64,000 bases of DNA from Amia ocellicauda (lineage: Eukaryota > Chordata > Actinopteri > Amiiformes > Amiidae). Numbering within the stretch: position 1 is the first letter of the stretch; each line of letters opens with the position of its first letter. The DNA is taken from contig NC_089851.1 in NCBI RefSeq assembly GCF_036373705.1, forward strand, positions 59,927,350 to 59,991,349. Reading direction: 5' to 3'. The notes beneath the pieces are model-generated. The model had not been told where the DNA came from, searched no databases, and worked only from the letters and a program-made list of their open reading frames with translations. Position numbers and translations under genes: made by a program. Positions 15,201 to 30,073 of the stretch are shown here, one piece after another.

Positions 15201-18200
15201 ATAGTAGCATAACAGCAGATCACGGACCACTGTCAATCAGATGCTTGCCTTGCCGTCCATCCATCCATCCATCTATCTATTTATCTATGACTCTTGATAT
15301 CTAACTCTCTTGCTTGCTATCGCTCCCCCAATGATCAGTAGCATAGTAGCATAACAGCAGATCACGGACCACTGTCAATCAGATGCTTGCCTTGCCGTCC
15401 ATCCATCCATCCATCTATCTATCTATCTATGACTCTTGATATCTAACTCTCTTGCTTGCTATCGCTCCCCCAATGGTCAGTAGCATAGTAGCATAACAGC
15501 AGATCACGGACCACTGTCAATCAGATGCTTGCCTTGCCGTCCATCCATCCATCTATCTATCTATCTATGTATCTATGTCTCTTGATATCTAACTCTCTTG
15601 CTTGCTATCGCTCCCCCAATGGTCAGTAGCATTGTAGCATAACAGCAGATCACGGACCACTGTCAACCAGATGCTTGCCTTGCCGTCCATCCATCTATCT
15701 ATCTATCTATCTATGACTCTCGATATCTAACTCTCTTGCTTGCTATCGCTCCCCCAATGGTCAGTAGCATTGTAGCATAACAGCAGATCACGGACCAATG
15801 TCAATCAGATGCTTGCCTTGCCGTCCATCCATCCATCTATCTATCTATCTATCTATGACTCTCGATATCTAACTCTCTTGCTTGCTATCGCTCCCCCAAT
15901 GGTCAGTAGCATAGTAGCATAACAGCAGATCACGGACCACTGTCAATCAGATGCTTGCCTTGCCGTCCATCCATCCATCCATCTATCTATCTATGTATCT
16001 ATGTCTCTTGATATCTAACTCTCTTGCTTGCTATCGCTCCCCCAATGGTCAGTAGCATAGTAGCATAAGAGCAGATCACGGACCACTGTCAATCAGATGC
16101 TTGCCTTGCCGTCCATCCATCCATCCATCTATCTATCTATCTATGACTCTTGATATCTAACTCTCTTGCTTGCTATCGCTCCCCCAATGGTCAGTAGTAT
16201 TGTAGCATAACAGCAGATCACGGACCACTGTCAATCAGATGCTTGCCTTGCCGTCCATCCATCCATCCATCTATCTATCTATGTATCTATGTCTCTTGAT
16301 ATCTAACTCTCTTGCTTGCTATCGCTCCCCCAATGGTCAGTAGCATAGTAGCATAACAGCAGATCACGGACCACTGTCAATCAGATGCTTGCCTTGCCGT
16401 CCATCCATCCATCTATCTATCAATCTATCTATGACTCTTGATATCAAACTCTCTTGCTTGCTATCGCTCCCCCAATGGTCAGTAGCATAGTAGCATAACA
16501 GCAGATCACGGACCACTGTCAATCAGATGCTTGCCTTGCCGTCCATCCATCCATCCATCTATCTATCTATCTATGACTCTTGATATCTAACTCTCTTGCT
16601 TGCTATCGCTCCCCCAATGGTCAGTAGCATAGTAGCATAACAGCAGATCACGGACCACTGTCAATCAGATGCTTGCCTTGCCGTCCATCCATCCATCCAT
16701 CTATCTATCTATGTATCTATGTCTCTTGATATCTAAATCTCTTGCTTGCTATCGCTCCCCCAATGGTCAGTAGCATAGTAGCATAACAGCAGATCACGGA
16801 CCACTGTCAATCAGATGCTTGCCTTGCCGTCCATCCATCCATCCATCTATCTATCTATGTATCTATGTCTCTTGATATCTAACTCTCTTGCTTGCTATCG
16901 CTCCCCCAATGGTCAGTAGCATAGTAGCATAACAGCAGATCACGGACCACTGTCAATCAGATGCTTGCCTTGCCGTCCATCCATCCATCCATCTATCTAT
17001 CTATTTATCAATGACTCTCGATATCTAACTCTCTTGCTTGCTATCGCTCCCCCAATGGTCAGTAGCATAGTAGCATAACAGCAGATCACGGACCACTGTC
17101 AATCAGATGCTTGCCTTGCTGTCCATCCATCCATCTATCTATCTATCTATCGATGACTCTTGATATCTAACTCTCTTGCTTGCTATCGCTCCCCCAATGG
17201 TCAGTAGCATAGTAGCATAACAGCAGATCACGGACCACTGTCAATCAGATGCTTGCCTTGCCGTCCATCCATCCATCCATCTATCAATCTATCTATGACT
17301 CTTGATATCTAACTCTCTTGCTTGCTATCGCTCCTCCAATGGTCAGTAGCATTGTAGCATAACAGCAGATCACGGACCACTGTCAATCAGATGCTTGCCT
17401 TGCCGTCCATCCATCCATCCATCTATCTATCTACTATCAATGACTCTCGATATCTTACTCTCTTGCTTGCTATCGCTCCCCCAATGGTCAGTAGCATAGT
17501 AGCATAACAGCAGATCACGGACCACTGTCAATCAAATGCTTGCCTTGCCGACCATCCATCCATCTATCTATCTATTTATCAATGACTCTCGATATCTAAC
17601 TCTCTTGCTTGCTATCGCTTCCCCAATGGTCAGTAGCATAGTAGCATAACAGCAGATCACGGACCACTGTCAATCAGATGCTTGCCTTGCCGTCCATCCA
17701 TCCATCTATCTATCTATCTATCTATCTATGACTCTTGATATCTAACTCTCTTGCTTGCTATCGCTCCCCCAATGGTCAGTAGCATAGTAGCATAACAGCA
17801 GATCACGGACCACTGTCAATCAGATGCTTGCCTTGCCGTCCATCCATCCATCTATCTATCTATCTATCTATCTATGACTCTCGATATCTAACTCTCTTGC
17901 TTGCTTTCGCTCCCCCAATGGTCAGTAGCATTGTAGCATAACAGCAGATCACGGACCACTGTCAATCAGATGCTTGCCTTGCCGTCCATCCATCCATCCA
18001 TCTATCTATTTATCTATGACTCTTGATATCTAACTCTCTTGCTTGCTATCGCTCCCCCAATGATCAGTAGCATAGTAGCATAACAGCAGATCACGGACCA
18101 CTGTCAATCAGATGCTTGCCTTGCCGTCCATCCATCCATCCATCTATCTATCTATCTATGACTCTTGATATCTAACTCTCTTGCTTGCTATCGCTCCCCC

Positions 18201-20690
18201 AATGGTCAGTAGCATAGTAGCATAACAGCAGATCACGGACCACTGTCAATCAGATGCTTGCCTTGCCGTCCATCCATCCATCTATCTATCTATCTATGTA
18301 TCTATGTCTCTTGATATCTAACTCTCTTGCTTGCTATCGCTCCCCCAATGGTCAGTAGCATTGTAGCATAACAGCAGATCACGGACCACTGTCAACCAGA
18401 TGCTTGCCTTGCCGTCCATCCATCTATCTATCTATCTATCTATTACTCTCGATATCTAACTCTCTTGCTTGCTATCGCTCCCCCAATGGTCAGTAGCATT
18501 GTAGCATAACAGCAGATCACGGACCAATGTCAATCAGATGCTTGCCTTGCCGTCCATCCATCCATCTATCTATCTATCTATCTATGACTCTCGATATCTA
18601 ACTCTCTTGCTTGCTATCGCTCCCCCAATGGTCAGTAGCATAGTAGCATAACAGCAGATCACGGACCACTGTCAATCAGATGCTTGCCTTGCCGTCCATC
18701 CATCCATCCATCTATCTATCTATGTATCTATGTCTCTTGATATCTAACTCTCTTGCTTGCTATCGCTCCCCCAATGGTCAGTAGCATAGTAGCATAAGAG
18801 CAGATCACGGACCACTGTCAATCAGATGCTTGCCTTGCCGTCCATCCATCCATCCATCTATCTATCTATCTATGACTCTTGATATCTAACTCTCTTGCTT
18901 GCTATCGCTCCCCCAATGGTCAGTAGCATTGTAGCATAACAGCAGATCACGGACCACTGTCAATCAGATGCTTGCCTTGCCGTCCATCCATCCATCCATC
19001 TATCTATCTATGTATCTATGTCTCTTGATATCTAACTCTCTTGCTTGCTATCGCTCCCCCAATGGTCAGTAGCATAGTAGCATAACAGCAGATCACGGAC
19101 CACTGTCAATCAGATGCTTGCCTTGCCGTCCATCCATCCATCTATCTATCAATCTATCTATGACTCTTGATATCAAACTCTCTTGCTTGCTATCGCTCCC
19201 CCAATGGTCAGTAGCATAGTAGCATAACAGCAGATCACGGACCACTGTCAATCAGATGCTTGCCTTGCCGTCCATCCATCCATCCATCTATCTATCTATC
19301 TATGACTCTTGATATCTAACTCTCTTGCTTGCTATCGCTCCCCCAATGGTCAGTAGCATAGTAGCATAACAGCAGATCAAGGACCACTGTCAATCAGATG
19401 CTTGCCTTGCCGTCCATCCATCCATCCATCTATCTATCTATGTATCTATGTCTCTTGATATCTAAATCTCTTGCTTGCTATCGCTCCCCCAATGGTCAGT
19501 AGCATAGTAGCATAACAGCAGATCACGGACCACTGTCAATCAGATGCTTGCCTTGCCGTCCATCCATCCATCCATCTATCTATCTATGTATCTATGTCTC
19601 TTGATATCTAACTCTCTTGCTTGCTATCGCTCCCCCAATGGTCAGTAGCATAGTAGCATAACAGCAGATCACGGACCACTGTCAATCAGATGCTTGCCTT
19701 GCCGTCCATCCATCCATCCATCTATCTATCTATTTATCAATGACTCTCGATATCTAACTCTCTTGCTTGCTATCGCTCCCCCAATGGTCAGTAGCATAGT
19801 AGCATAACAGCAGATCACGGACCACTGTCAATCAGATGCTTGCCTTGCTGTCCATCCATCCATCTATCTATCTATCTATCGATGACTCTTGATATCTAAC
19901 TCTCTTGCTTGCTATCGCTCCCCCAATGGTCAGTAGCATAGTAGCATAACAGCAGATCACGGACCACTGTCAATCAGATGCTTGCCTTGCCGTCCATCCA
20001 TCCATCCATCTATCAATCTATCTATGACTCTTGATATCTAACTCTCTTGCTTGCTATCGCTCCTCCAATGGTCAGTAGCATTGTAGCATAACAGCAGATC
20101 ACGGACCACTGTCAATCAGATGCTTGCCTTGCCGTCCATCCATCCATCCATCTATCTATCTACTATCAATGACTCTCGATATCTTACTCTCTTGCTTGCT
20201 ATCGCTCCCCCAATGGTCAGTAGCATAGTAGCATAACAGCAGATCACGGACCACTGTCAATCAAATGCTTGCCTTGCCGACCATCCATCCATCTATCTAT
20301 CTATTTATCAATGACTCTCGATATCTAACTCTCTTGCTTGCTATCGCTTCCCCAATGGTCAGTAGCATAGTAGCATAACAGCAGATCACGGACCACTGTC
20401 AATCAGATGCTTGCCTTGCCGTCCATCCATCCATCTATCTATCTATCTATCTATCTATGACTCTTGATATCTAACTCTCTTGCTTGCTATCGCTCCCCCA
20501 ATGGTCAGTAGCATAGTAGCATAACAGCAGATCACGGACCACTGTCAATCAGATGCTTGCCTTGCCGTCCATCCATCCATCTATCTATCTATCTATCTAT
20601 CTATGACTCTCGATATCTAACTCTCTTGCTTGCTTTCGCTCCCCCAATGGTCAGTAGCATTGTAGCATAACAGCAGATCACGGACCAATG
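15201..20690. repeat. Higher-order tandem duplication, 2,729-bp offset
   Basis: Rare variants repeat at a constant offset: ATGATCAGTA at 15331 and 18060; TGTCAACC at 15661 and 18390; TATCTTACTC at 17451 and 20180. A block of about 19 monomers was therefore duplicated in tandem recently. The second copy carries a few private differences, for example ATCAAGG near 19377. Confidence 0.85.
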
Positions 20691-23600
20691 TCAATCAGAT
20701 GCTTGCCTTGCCGTCCATCCATCCATCTATCTATCTATCTATCTATGACTCTCGATATCTAACTCTCTTGCTTGCTATCGCTCCCCCAATGGTCAGTAGC
20801 ATAGTAGCATAACAGCAGATCACGGACCACTGTCAATCAGATGCTTGCCTTGCCGTCCATCCATCCATCCATCTATCTATCTATGTATCTATGTCTCTTG
20901 ATATCTAACTCTCTTGCTTGCTATCGCTCCCCCAATGGTCAGTAGCATATTAGCATAACAGCAGATCACGGACCACTGTCAATCAGATGCTTGCCTTGCC
21001 GTCCATCCATCCATCCATCTATCTATCTATCTATGACTCTTGATATCTAACTCTCTTGCTTGCTATCGCTCCCCCAATGGTCAGTAGCATAGTAGCATAA
21101 CAGCAGATCACGGACCACTGTCAATCAGATGCTTGCCTTGCCGTCCATCCATCCATCCATCTATCTATCTATGTATCTATGTCTCTTGATATCTAACTCT
21201 CTTGCTTGCTATCGCTCCCCCAATGGTCAGTAGCATAGTAGCATAACAGCAGATCACGGACCACTGTCAATCAGATGCTTGCCTTGCCGTCCATCCATCC
21301 ATCTATCTATCAATCTATCTATGACTCTTGATATCTAACTCTCTTGCTTGCTATCGCTCCCCCAATGGTCAGTAGCATAGTAGCATAACAGCAGATCACG
21401 GACCACTGTCAATCAGATGCTTGCCTTGCCGTCCATCCATCCATCCATCTATCTATCTATCTATGACTCTTGATATCTAACTCTCTTGCTTGCTATCGCT
21501 CCCCCAATGGTCAGTAGCATAGTAGCATAACAGCAGATCACGGACCACTGTCAATCAGATGCTTGCCTTGCCGTCCATCCATCCATCCATCTATCTATCT
21601 ATGTATCTATGTCTCTTGATATCTAAATCTCTTGCTTGCTATCGCTCCCCCAATGGTCAGTAGCATAGTAGCATAACAGCAGATCACGGACCACTGTCAA
21701 TCAGATGCTTGCCTTGCCGTCCATCCATCCATCTATCTATCAATCTATCTATGACTCTTGATATCTAACTCTCTTGCTTGCTATCGCTCCCCCAATGGTC
21801 AGTAGCATAGTAGCATAACAGCAGATCACGGACCACTGTCAATCAGATGCTTGCCTTGCCGTCCATCCATCCATCCATCTATCTATCTATCTATGACTCT
21901 TGATATCTAACTCTCTTGCTTGCTATCGCTCCCCCAATGGTCAGTAGCATAGTAGCATAACAGCAGATCACGGACCACTGTCAATCAGATGCTTGCCTTG
22001 CCGTCCATCCATCCATCTATCTATCTATCTATCTATCTATGACTCTCGATATCTAACTCTCTTGCTTGCTATCGCTCCCCCAATGGTCAGTAGCATAGTA
22101 GCATAACAGCAGATCACGGACCACTGTCAATCAGATGCTTGCCTTGCCGTCCATCCATCCATCTATCTATCTATCTATGTATCTATGTCTCTTGATATCT
22201 AACTCTCTTGCTTGCTATCGCTCCCCCAATGGTCAGTAGCATAGTAGCATAACAGCAGATCACGGACCACTGTCAATCAGATGCTTGCCTTGCCGTCCAT
22301 CCATCCATCTATCTATCAATCTATCTATGACTCTTGATATCTAACTCTCTTGCTTGCTATCGCTCCCCCAATGGTCAGTAGCATAGTAGCATAACAGCAG
22401 ATCACGGACCACTGTCAATCAGATGCTTGCCTTGCCGTCCATCCATCCATCCATCTATCTATCTATCTATGACTCTTGATATCTAACTCTCTTGCTTGCT
22501 ATCGCTCCCCCAATGGTCAGTAGCATAGTAGCATAACAGCAGATCACGGACCACTGTCAATCAGATGCTTGCCTTGCCGTCCATCCATCCATCCATCTAT
22601 CTATCTATGTATCTATGTCTCTTGATATCTAAATCTCTTGCTTGCTATCGCTCCCCCAATGGTCAGTAGCATAGTAGCATAACAGCAGATCACGGACCAC
22701 TGTCAATCAGATGCTTGCCTTGCCGTCCATCCATCCATCTATCTATCAATCTATCTATGACTCTTGATATCTAACTCTCTTGCTTGCTATCGCTCCCCCA
22801 ATGGTCAGTAGCATAGTAGCATAACAGCAGATCACGGACCACTGTCAATCAGATGCTTGCCTTGCCGTCCATCCATCCATCCATCTATCTATCTATCTTT
22901 GACTCTTGATATCTAACTCTCTTGCTTGCTATCGCTCCCCCAATGGTCAGTAGCATAGTAGCATAACAGCAGATCACGGACCACTGTCAATCAGATGCTT
23001 GCCTTGCCGTCCATCCATCCATCCATCTATCTATCTATGTATCTATGTCTCTTGATATCTAACTCTCTTGCTTGCTATCGCTCCCCCAATGGTCAGTAGC
23101 ATAGTAGCATAACAGCAGATCACGGACCACTGTCAATCAGATGCTTGCCTTGCCGTCCATCCATCCATCTATCTATCTATCTATCTATCTATGACTCTCG
23201 ATATCTAACTCTCTTGCTTGCTATCGCTCCCCCAATGGTCAGTAGCATAGTAGCATAACAGCAGATCACGGACCACTGTCAATCAGATGCTTGCCTTGCC
23301 GTCCATCCATCCATCTATCTATCTATCTATCTATGACTCTCGATATCTTACTCTCTTGCTTGCTATCGCTCCCCCAATGGTCAGTAGCATTGTAGCATAA
23401 CAGCAGATCACGGACCACTGTCAATCAGAAGCTTGCCTTGCCGTCCATCCATCCATCCATCTATCTATCTATCTATCTATGTCTCTTGATATCTAACTCT
23501 CTTGCTTGCTATCGCTCCCCCAATGGTCAGTAGCATAGTAGCATAACAGCAGATCACGGACCACTGTCAATCAGATGCTTGCCTTTCCGTCCATCCATCC

Positions 23601-26600
23601 ATCCATCTATCTATCTATGTATCTATGTCTCTTGATATCTAACTCTCTTGCTTGCTATCGCTCCCCCAATGGTCAGTAGCATTGTAGCATAACAGCAGAT
23701 CACGGACCACTGTCAATCAGATGCTTGCCTTGCCGTCCATCCATCCATCCATCTATCTATCTATCTATCTATGTCTCTTGATATCTAACTCTCTTGCTTG
23801 CTATCGCTCCCCCAATGGTCAGTAGTATAGTAGCATAACAGCAGATCACGGACCACTGTCAATCAGATGCTTGCCTTGCCGTCCATCCATCCATCCATCT
23901 ATCTATCTATGTATCTATGTCTCTTGAAATCTAACTCTCTTGCTTGCTATCGCTCCCCCAATGGTCAGTAGCATAGTAGCATAACAGCAGATCACGGACC
24001 ACTGTCAATCAGATGCTTGCCTTGCCGTCCATCCATCCATCTATCTATCTATCTATCTATCTATGACTCTTGATATCTAACTCTCTTGCTTGCTATCGCT
24101 CCCCCAATGGTCAGTAGCATAGTAGCATAACAGCAGATCACGGACCACTGTCAATCAGATGCTTGCCTTGCCATCCATCCATCCATCCATCTATCTATCT
24201 ATCTATCAATGACTCTCGATATCTAACTCTCTTGCTTGCTATCGATCCCTCAATGGTCAGTAGCATAGTAGCATAACAGCAGATCACGGACCACTGTTAA
24301 TCAGATGCTTGCCTTGCCGTCCATCCATCCATCTTTCTATCTATCTATCGATGACTCTTGATATCTAACTCTCTTGCTTGCTATCGCTCCCCCAATGGTC
24401 AGTAGTATAGTAGCATAACAGCAGATCACGGACCACTGTCAATCAGATGCTTGCCTTGCCGTCCATCCATCCATCCATCTATCAATCTATGTATCTATGT
24501 CTCTTGATATCTAACTCTCTTGCTTGCTATCGCTCCCCCAATGGTCAGTAGCATAGTAGCATAACAGCAGATCACGGACCACTGTCAATCAGATGCTTGC
24601 CTTGCCGTCCATCCATCCATCCATCTATCTATCTATGTATCTATGTCTCTTGATATCTAAATCTCTTGCTTGCTATCGCTCCCCCAATGGTCAGTAGCAT
24701 AGTAGCATAACAGCAGATCACGGACCACTGTCATTCAGATGCTTGCCTTGCCGTCCATCCATCCATCTATCTATCAATCTATCTATGACTCTTGATATCT
24801 AACTCTCTTGCTTGCTATCGCTCCCCCAATGGTCAGTAGCATAGTAGCATAACAGCAGATCACGGACCACTGTCAATCAGATGCTTGCCTTGCCGTCCAT
24901 CCATCCATCCATCTATCTATCTATCTATGACTCTTGATATCTAACTCTCTTGCTTGCTATCGCTCCCCCAATGGTCAGTAGCATAGTAGCATAACAGCAG
25001 ATCACGGACCACTGTCAATCAGATGCTTGCCTTGCCGTCCATCCATCCATCCATCTATCTATCTATGTATCTATGTCTCTTGATATCTAACTCTCTTGCT
25101 TGCTATCGCTCCCCCTATGGTCAGTAGCATAGTAGCATAACAGCAGATCACGGACCACTGTCAATCAGATGCTTGCCTTGCCGTCCATCCATCCATCTAT
25201 CTATCTATCTATCTATCTATGACTCTCGATATCTAACTCTCTTGCTTGCTATCGCTCCCCCAATGGTCAGTAGCATAGTAGCATAACAGCAGATCACGGA
25301 CCACTGTCAATCAGATGCTTGCCTTGCCGTCCATCCATCCATCCATCTATCTATCTATGTATCTATGTCTCTTGATATCTAACTCTCTTGCTTGCTATCG
25401 CTCCCCCAATGGTCAGTAGCATTGTAGCATAACAGCAGATCACGGACCACTGTCAATCAGATGCTTGCCTTGCCGTCCATCCATCCATCCATCTATCTAT
25501 CTATCTATCTATGTCTCTTGATATCTAACTCTCTTGCTTGCTATCGCTCCCCCAATGGTCAGTAGCATTGTAGCATAACAGCAGATCACGGACCACTGTC
25601 AATCAGATGCTTGCCTTGCCGTCCATCCATCCATCCATCTATCTATCTATCTATCTATGTCTCTTGATATCTAACTCTCTTGCTTGCTATCGCTCCCCCA
25701 ATGGTCAGTAGTATAGTAGCATAACAGCAGATCACGGACCACTGTCAATCAGATGCTTGCCTTGCCGTCCATCCATCCATCCATCTATCTATCTATGTAT
25801 CTATGTCTCTTGATATCTAACTCTCTTGCTTGCTATCGCTCCCCCAATGGTCAGTAGCATAGTAGCATAACAGCAGATCACGGACCACTGTCAATCAGAT
25901 GCTTGCCTTGCCGTCCATCCATCCATCTATCTATCTATCTATCTATCTATGACTCTTGATATCTAACTCTCTTGCTTGCTATCGCTCCCCCAATGGTCAG
26001 TAGCATAGTAGCATAACAGCAGATCACGGACCACTGTCAATCAGATGCTTGCCTTGCCATCCATCCATCCATCCATCTATCTATCTATCTATCAATGACT
26101 CTCGATATCTAACTCTCTTGCTTGCTATCGATCCCTCAATGGTCAGTAGCATAGTAGCATAACAGCAGATCACGGACCACTGTTAATCAGATGCTTGCCT
26201 TGCCGTCCATCCATCCATCTTTCTATCTATCTATCGATGACTCTTGATATCTAACTCTCTTGCTTGCTATCGCTCCCCCAATGGTCAGTAGTATAGTAGC
26301 ATAACAGCAGATCACGGACCACTGTCAATCAGATGCTTGCCTTGCCGTCCATCCATCCATCCATCTATCAATCTATGTATCTATGTCTCTTGATATCTAA
26401 CTCTCTTGCTTGCTATCGCTCCCCCAATGGTCAGTAGCATAGTAGCATAACAGCAGATCACAGACCACTGTCAATCAGATGCTTGCCTTGCCGTCCATCC
26501 ATCCATCTTTCTATCTATCTATCGATGACTCTCGATATCTAACTCTCTTGCTTGCTATCGCTCCCCCAATGGTCAGTAGCATAGTAGCATAACAGCAGAT

Positions 26601-26784
26601 CACGGACCACTGTCAATCAGATGCTTGCCTTGCCGTCCATCCATCCATCTATCTATCTATCTATCTATGACTCTCGATATCTAACTCTCTTGCTTGCTAT
26701 CGCTCCCCCAATGGTCAGTAGCATAGTAGCATAACAGCAGATCACGGACCACTGTCAATCAGGTGCTTGCCTTGCCGTCCATCC

Positions 26785-26822
<38 letters not shown>

Positions 26823-29195
26823 GACTCTCGATATCTAACTCCCTTGCTTGCTATCGCTCCCCCAATGGTCAGTAGCATAGTAGCATAACAGCAGATCACG
26901 GACCACTGTCAATCAGATGCTTGCCTTGCCGTCCATCCATCCATCTATCTATCTATCTAGCTAGCTATCTATCTATGACTCTCGATATCTAACTCTCTTG
27001 CTTGCTATCGCTACCCCAATGGTCAGTAGCATAGTAGCATAACAGCAGATCACAGACCACAGTCAATCAGATGCTTGCCTTGCCGTCCATCCATCCATCC
27101 ATCTATCTATCTATCTATCAATGACTCTCGATATCTAACTCTCTTGCTTGCTATCGCTCCCTCAATGGTCAGTTGCATAGTAGCATAACAGCAGATCACG
27201 GACCACTGTCAATCAGATGCTTGCCTTGCCGTCCATCCATCCATCTTTCTATCTATCTATCGATGACTCTTGATATCTAACTCTCTTGCTTGCAATCGCT
27301 CCCCCAATGGTCAGTAGCATAGTAGCATAACAGCAGATCACGGACCACTGTCAATCAGATGCTTGCCTTGCCATCCATCCATCCATCCATCTATCTATCT
27401 ATCTATGACTCTTGATATCTAACTCTCTTGCTTGCTATCGCTCCCCCAATGGTCAGTAGCATAGTAGCATAACAGCAGATCACGGACCACTGTCAATCAG
27501 ATGCTTGCCTTGCCGTCCATCCATCCATCCATCTATCTATCTATTTATCAATGACTCTCGATATCTAACTCTCTTGCTTGCTATCGCTCCCCCAATGGTC
27601 AGTAGCATAGTAGCATAACAGCAGATCACGGACCACTGTCAATCAGATGCTTGCCTTGCCGTCCATCCATCCATCTATCTATCTATCTATCTATCTATGA
27701 CTCTTGATATCTAACTCTCTTGCTTGCTATCGCTCCCCCAATGGTCAGTAGCATAGTAGCATAACAGCAGATCATGGACCACTGTCAATCAGATGCTTGC
27801 CTTGCCGTCCATCCATCCATCTATCTATCTATCTATCTATCTATGACTCTCGATATCTAACTCTCTTGCTTGCTATCGCTCCCCCAATGGTCAGTAGCAT
27901 TGTAGCATAACAGCAGATCACGGACCAATGTCAATCAGATGCTTGCCTTGCCGTCCATCCATCCATCTATCTATCTATCTATCTATGACTCTTGATATCT
28001 AACTCTCTTGCTTGCTATCGCTCCCGCAATGGTCAGTAGCATTGTAGCATAACAACAGATCACGGACCACTGTCAATCAGATGCTTGCCTTGCCGTCCAT
28101 CCATCCATCCATCTATCTATCTATCTATCAATGACTCTCGATATCTAACTCTCTTGCTTGCTATCGCTCCCCCAATGGTCAGTAGCATAGTAGCATAACA
28201 GCAGATCACGGACCACTGTCAATCAGATGCTTGCCTTGCCGTCCATCCATCTATCTATCTATCTATCTATCTATGACTCTCGATATCTAACTCTCTTGCT
28301 TGCTATCGCTCCCCCAATGGTCAGTAGCATAGTAGCATAACAGCAGATCACGGACCAATGTCAATCAGATGCTTGCCTTGCCGTCCATCCATCCATCTAT
28401 CTATCTATCTATCTATGACTCTCGATATCTAACTCTCTTGCTTGCTATCGCTCCCCCAATGGTCAGTAGCATAGTAGCATAACAGCAGATCACGGACCAC
28501 TGTCAATCAGATGCTTGCCTTGCCGTCCATCCATCCATCTATCTATCTATCTATCTATGACTCTCGATATCTAACTCTCTTGCTTGCTATCGCTCCCCCA
28601 ATGGTCAGTAGCATAGTAGCATAACAGCAGATCACGGACCACTGTCAATCAGATGCTTGCCTTGCCGTCCATCCATCCATCTATCTATCTATCTATCTAT
28701 GACTCTCGATATCTAACTCTCTTGCTTGCTATCGCTCCCCCAATGGTCAGTAGCATAGTAGCATATCAGCAGATCACGGACCACTGTCAATCAGATGCTT
28801 GCCTTGCCGTCCATCCATCCATCCATCTATCTATCTATCTATCAATGACTCTCGATATCTAACTCTCTTGCTTGCTATCGCTCCCTCAATGGTCAGTAGC
28901 ATAGTAGCATAACAGCAGATCACGGACCACTCTCAATTAGATGCTTGCCTTGCCGTCCATCCATCCATCTTTCTATCTATCTATCGATGACTCTTGATAT
29001 CTAACTCTCTTGCTTGCTATCGCTCCCCCAATGGTCAGTAGCATAGTAGCATAACAGCAGATCACGGACCACTGTCAATCAGATGCTTGCCTTGCCGTCC
29101 ATCCATCCATCCATCTATCTATCTATCTAGCTAGCTAGCTATCTATGACTCTCGATATCTAACTCTCTTGCTTGCTATCGCTCCCCCAATGGTCA
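15201..29195. repeat. Satellite array, block 2
   Basis: Continuation of the same monomer between cassettes 1 and 2. This block contains the clearest higher-order copying in the window: variants near 15331, 15661 and 17451 all recur exactly 2,729 bp later. A CTAG-variant monomer lies near 26958 without a tRNA cassette. No genes seen. Confidence 0.97.
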
Positions 29196-29295
29196 CGTAT
29201 GTTGCATTCAACGAAAAAGAAAATCGTGTGCTGGAAATGATTTCTGGCAACTGTGAAGGAACTGCACGACTGCAGCAACCACAACACCTCTGTCT

Positions 29296-29369
29296 GTGTC
29301 TGTGGAGCAATCGGTCAGCGTGTTTGGCTGTTAACCGAAAGGATGGTGGTTCAAATCCACCCAGGGATG
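29296..29369 (+). tRNA. tRNA-Asn (GTT)
   Basis: Anticodon loop CTGTTAA in stem TTTGG/CCGAA; T stem GGTGG/CCACC. The D stem is GAGC/GCGT with an A:G mismatch, and the acceptor (GTGTCTG/CAGGGAT) keeps the 3:70 G:G mismatch seen in cassette 1. Structurally somewhat weaker than the copy at 14393. Confidence 0.65.
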
Positions 29370-29534
29370 GCCCACTTTTCCCCCCGCCCCTTGTTATTGT
29401 TTCTACTTCTGGCGGTCAGCTTGCCAGACTGCGGCTACAGTAACCTTAAGCTGTTTGCTGCGGACGGCCATCTTGCAAAAATGTATTGAGCGTTTAGAAA
29501 CTTCCTTTCCATTGCCTAGGCCAACGTAAACCAA

Positions 29535-29607
29535 AGCACTGCTAGGAGTCGAAAACAGGGTTTCCTGTTTACAAGACAGGCGCTTTGACCAACTAAGCCA
29601 CGGTGCC
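29535..29607 (-). pseudogene. tRNA-Thr (TGT), degenerate
   Basis: Reverse strand, anticodon TGT in loop CTTGTAA. The T loop is TTCGACT here, closer to canonical than in cassette 1, but the T-stem 5' strand is still CTGTT and does not pair fully. Probably inactive. Confidence 0.65.
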
Positions 29608-29978
29608 AGGACTCTCCCATTCCCCAGTGCCTACACTCAGGTGTAAGGCACAAAACAAAACAAAACAAAACAAAACAAAATCTGGATGCAGGCTGCAACA
29701 AAGGAAGCACACAGAGGTGAAAACGTAAGGTTGACGGGAGTAACAAGCTCCCTGTTGCGACTGTCCAGGGGCGGCAATGGGAAATGGACGATGGCCGTTA
29801 GGTGCGCGTAGCGCATGTCCTTTGGGTTCTGCTTCTTCTTTACAAACCGGCGTCTGTCCAGTTGGCTTTCCGGTTCATTACGTCCTCTGATGGCTTTAAG
29901 ATAAGCCTATCATGCTAAAACTGATGGTCGACAAAGCGGAAGCACAAGCTTCGCAAGGAGCACACAAAGCCCACCTAA

Positions 29979-30051
29979 GGCACCGCTGGGATTTGAACCC
30001 AGGACCTCCTGTTTACTAGGCAAGCGCTTCAACCAACTAAGCCACGGCACC
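29979..30051 (-). tRNA. tRNA-Thr (AGT), diverged copy
   Basis: Acceptor, D and T arms match the copy at 15106. The 5' strand of the anticodon stem is CTTGC instead of CCTGT, leaving a C:A mismatch next to loop CTAGTAA (anticodon AGT). It may be a weak gene or an early pseudogene. Confidence 0.7.
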
Positions 30052-30073
30052 AAATCTGCCACTGTTGCTGCTG

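Larger units (their letters stand above)
29196..30073. repeat. tRNA cassette 2 in the satellite
   Basis: Same order as cassette 1: tRNA-Asn (+), tRNA-Thr(TGT) relic (-), a shorter AAAAC tract (about 29652-29680) and tRNA-Thr(AGT) (-). Boundaries fall at the identical monomer phase. Scattered substitutions separate it from cassettes 1 and 3. Confidence 0.92.

Noticed and set aside
28653-28862. Open frame in the satellite (also one at 59412-59597)
   Set aside because: It is a translation of monomer sequence with Ser/Ile/Tyr repeats from ATCC/ATCT; monomer variation closes it elsewhere.
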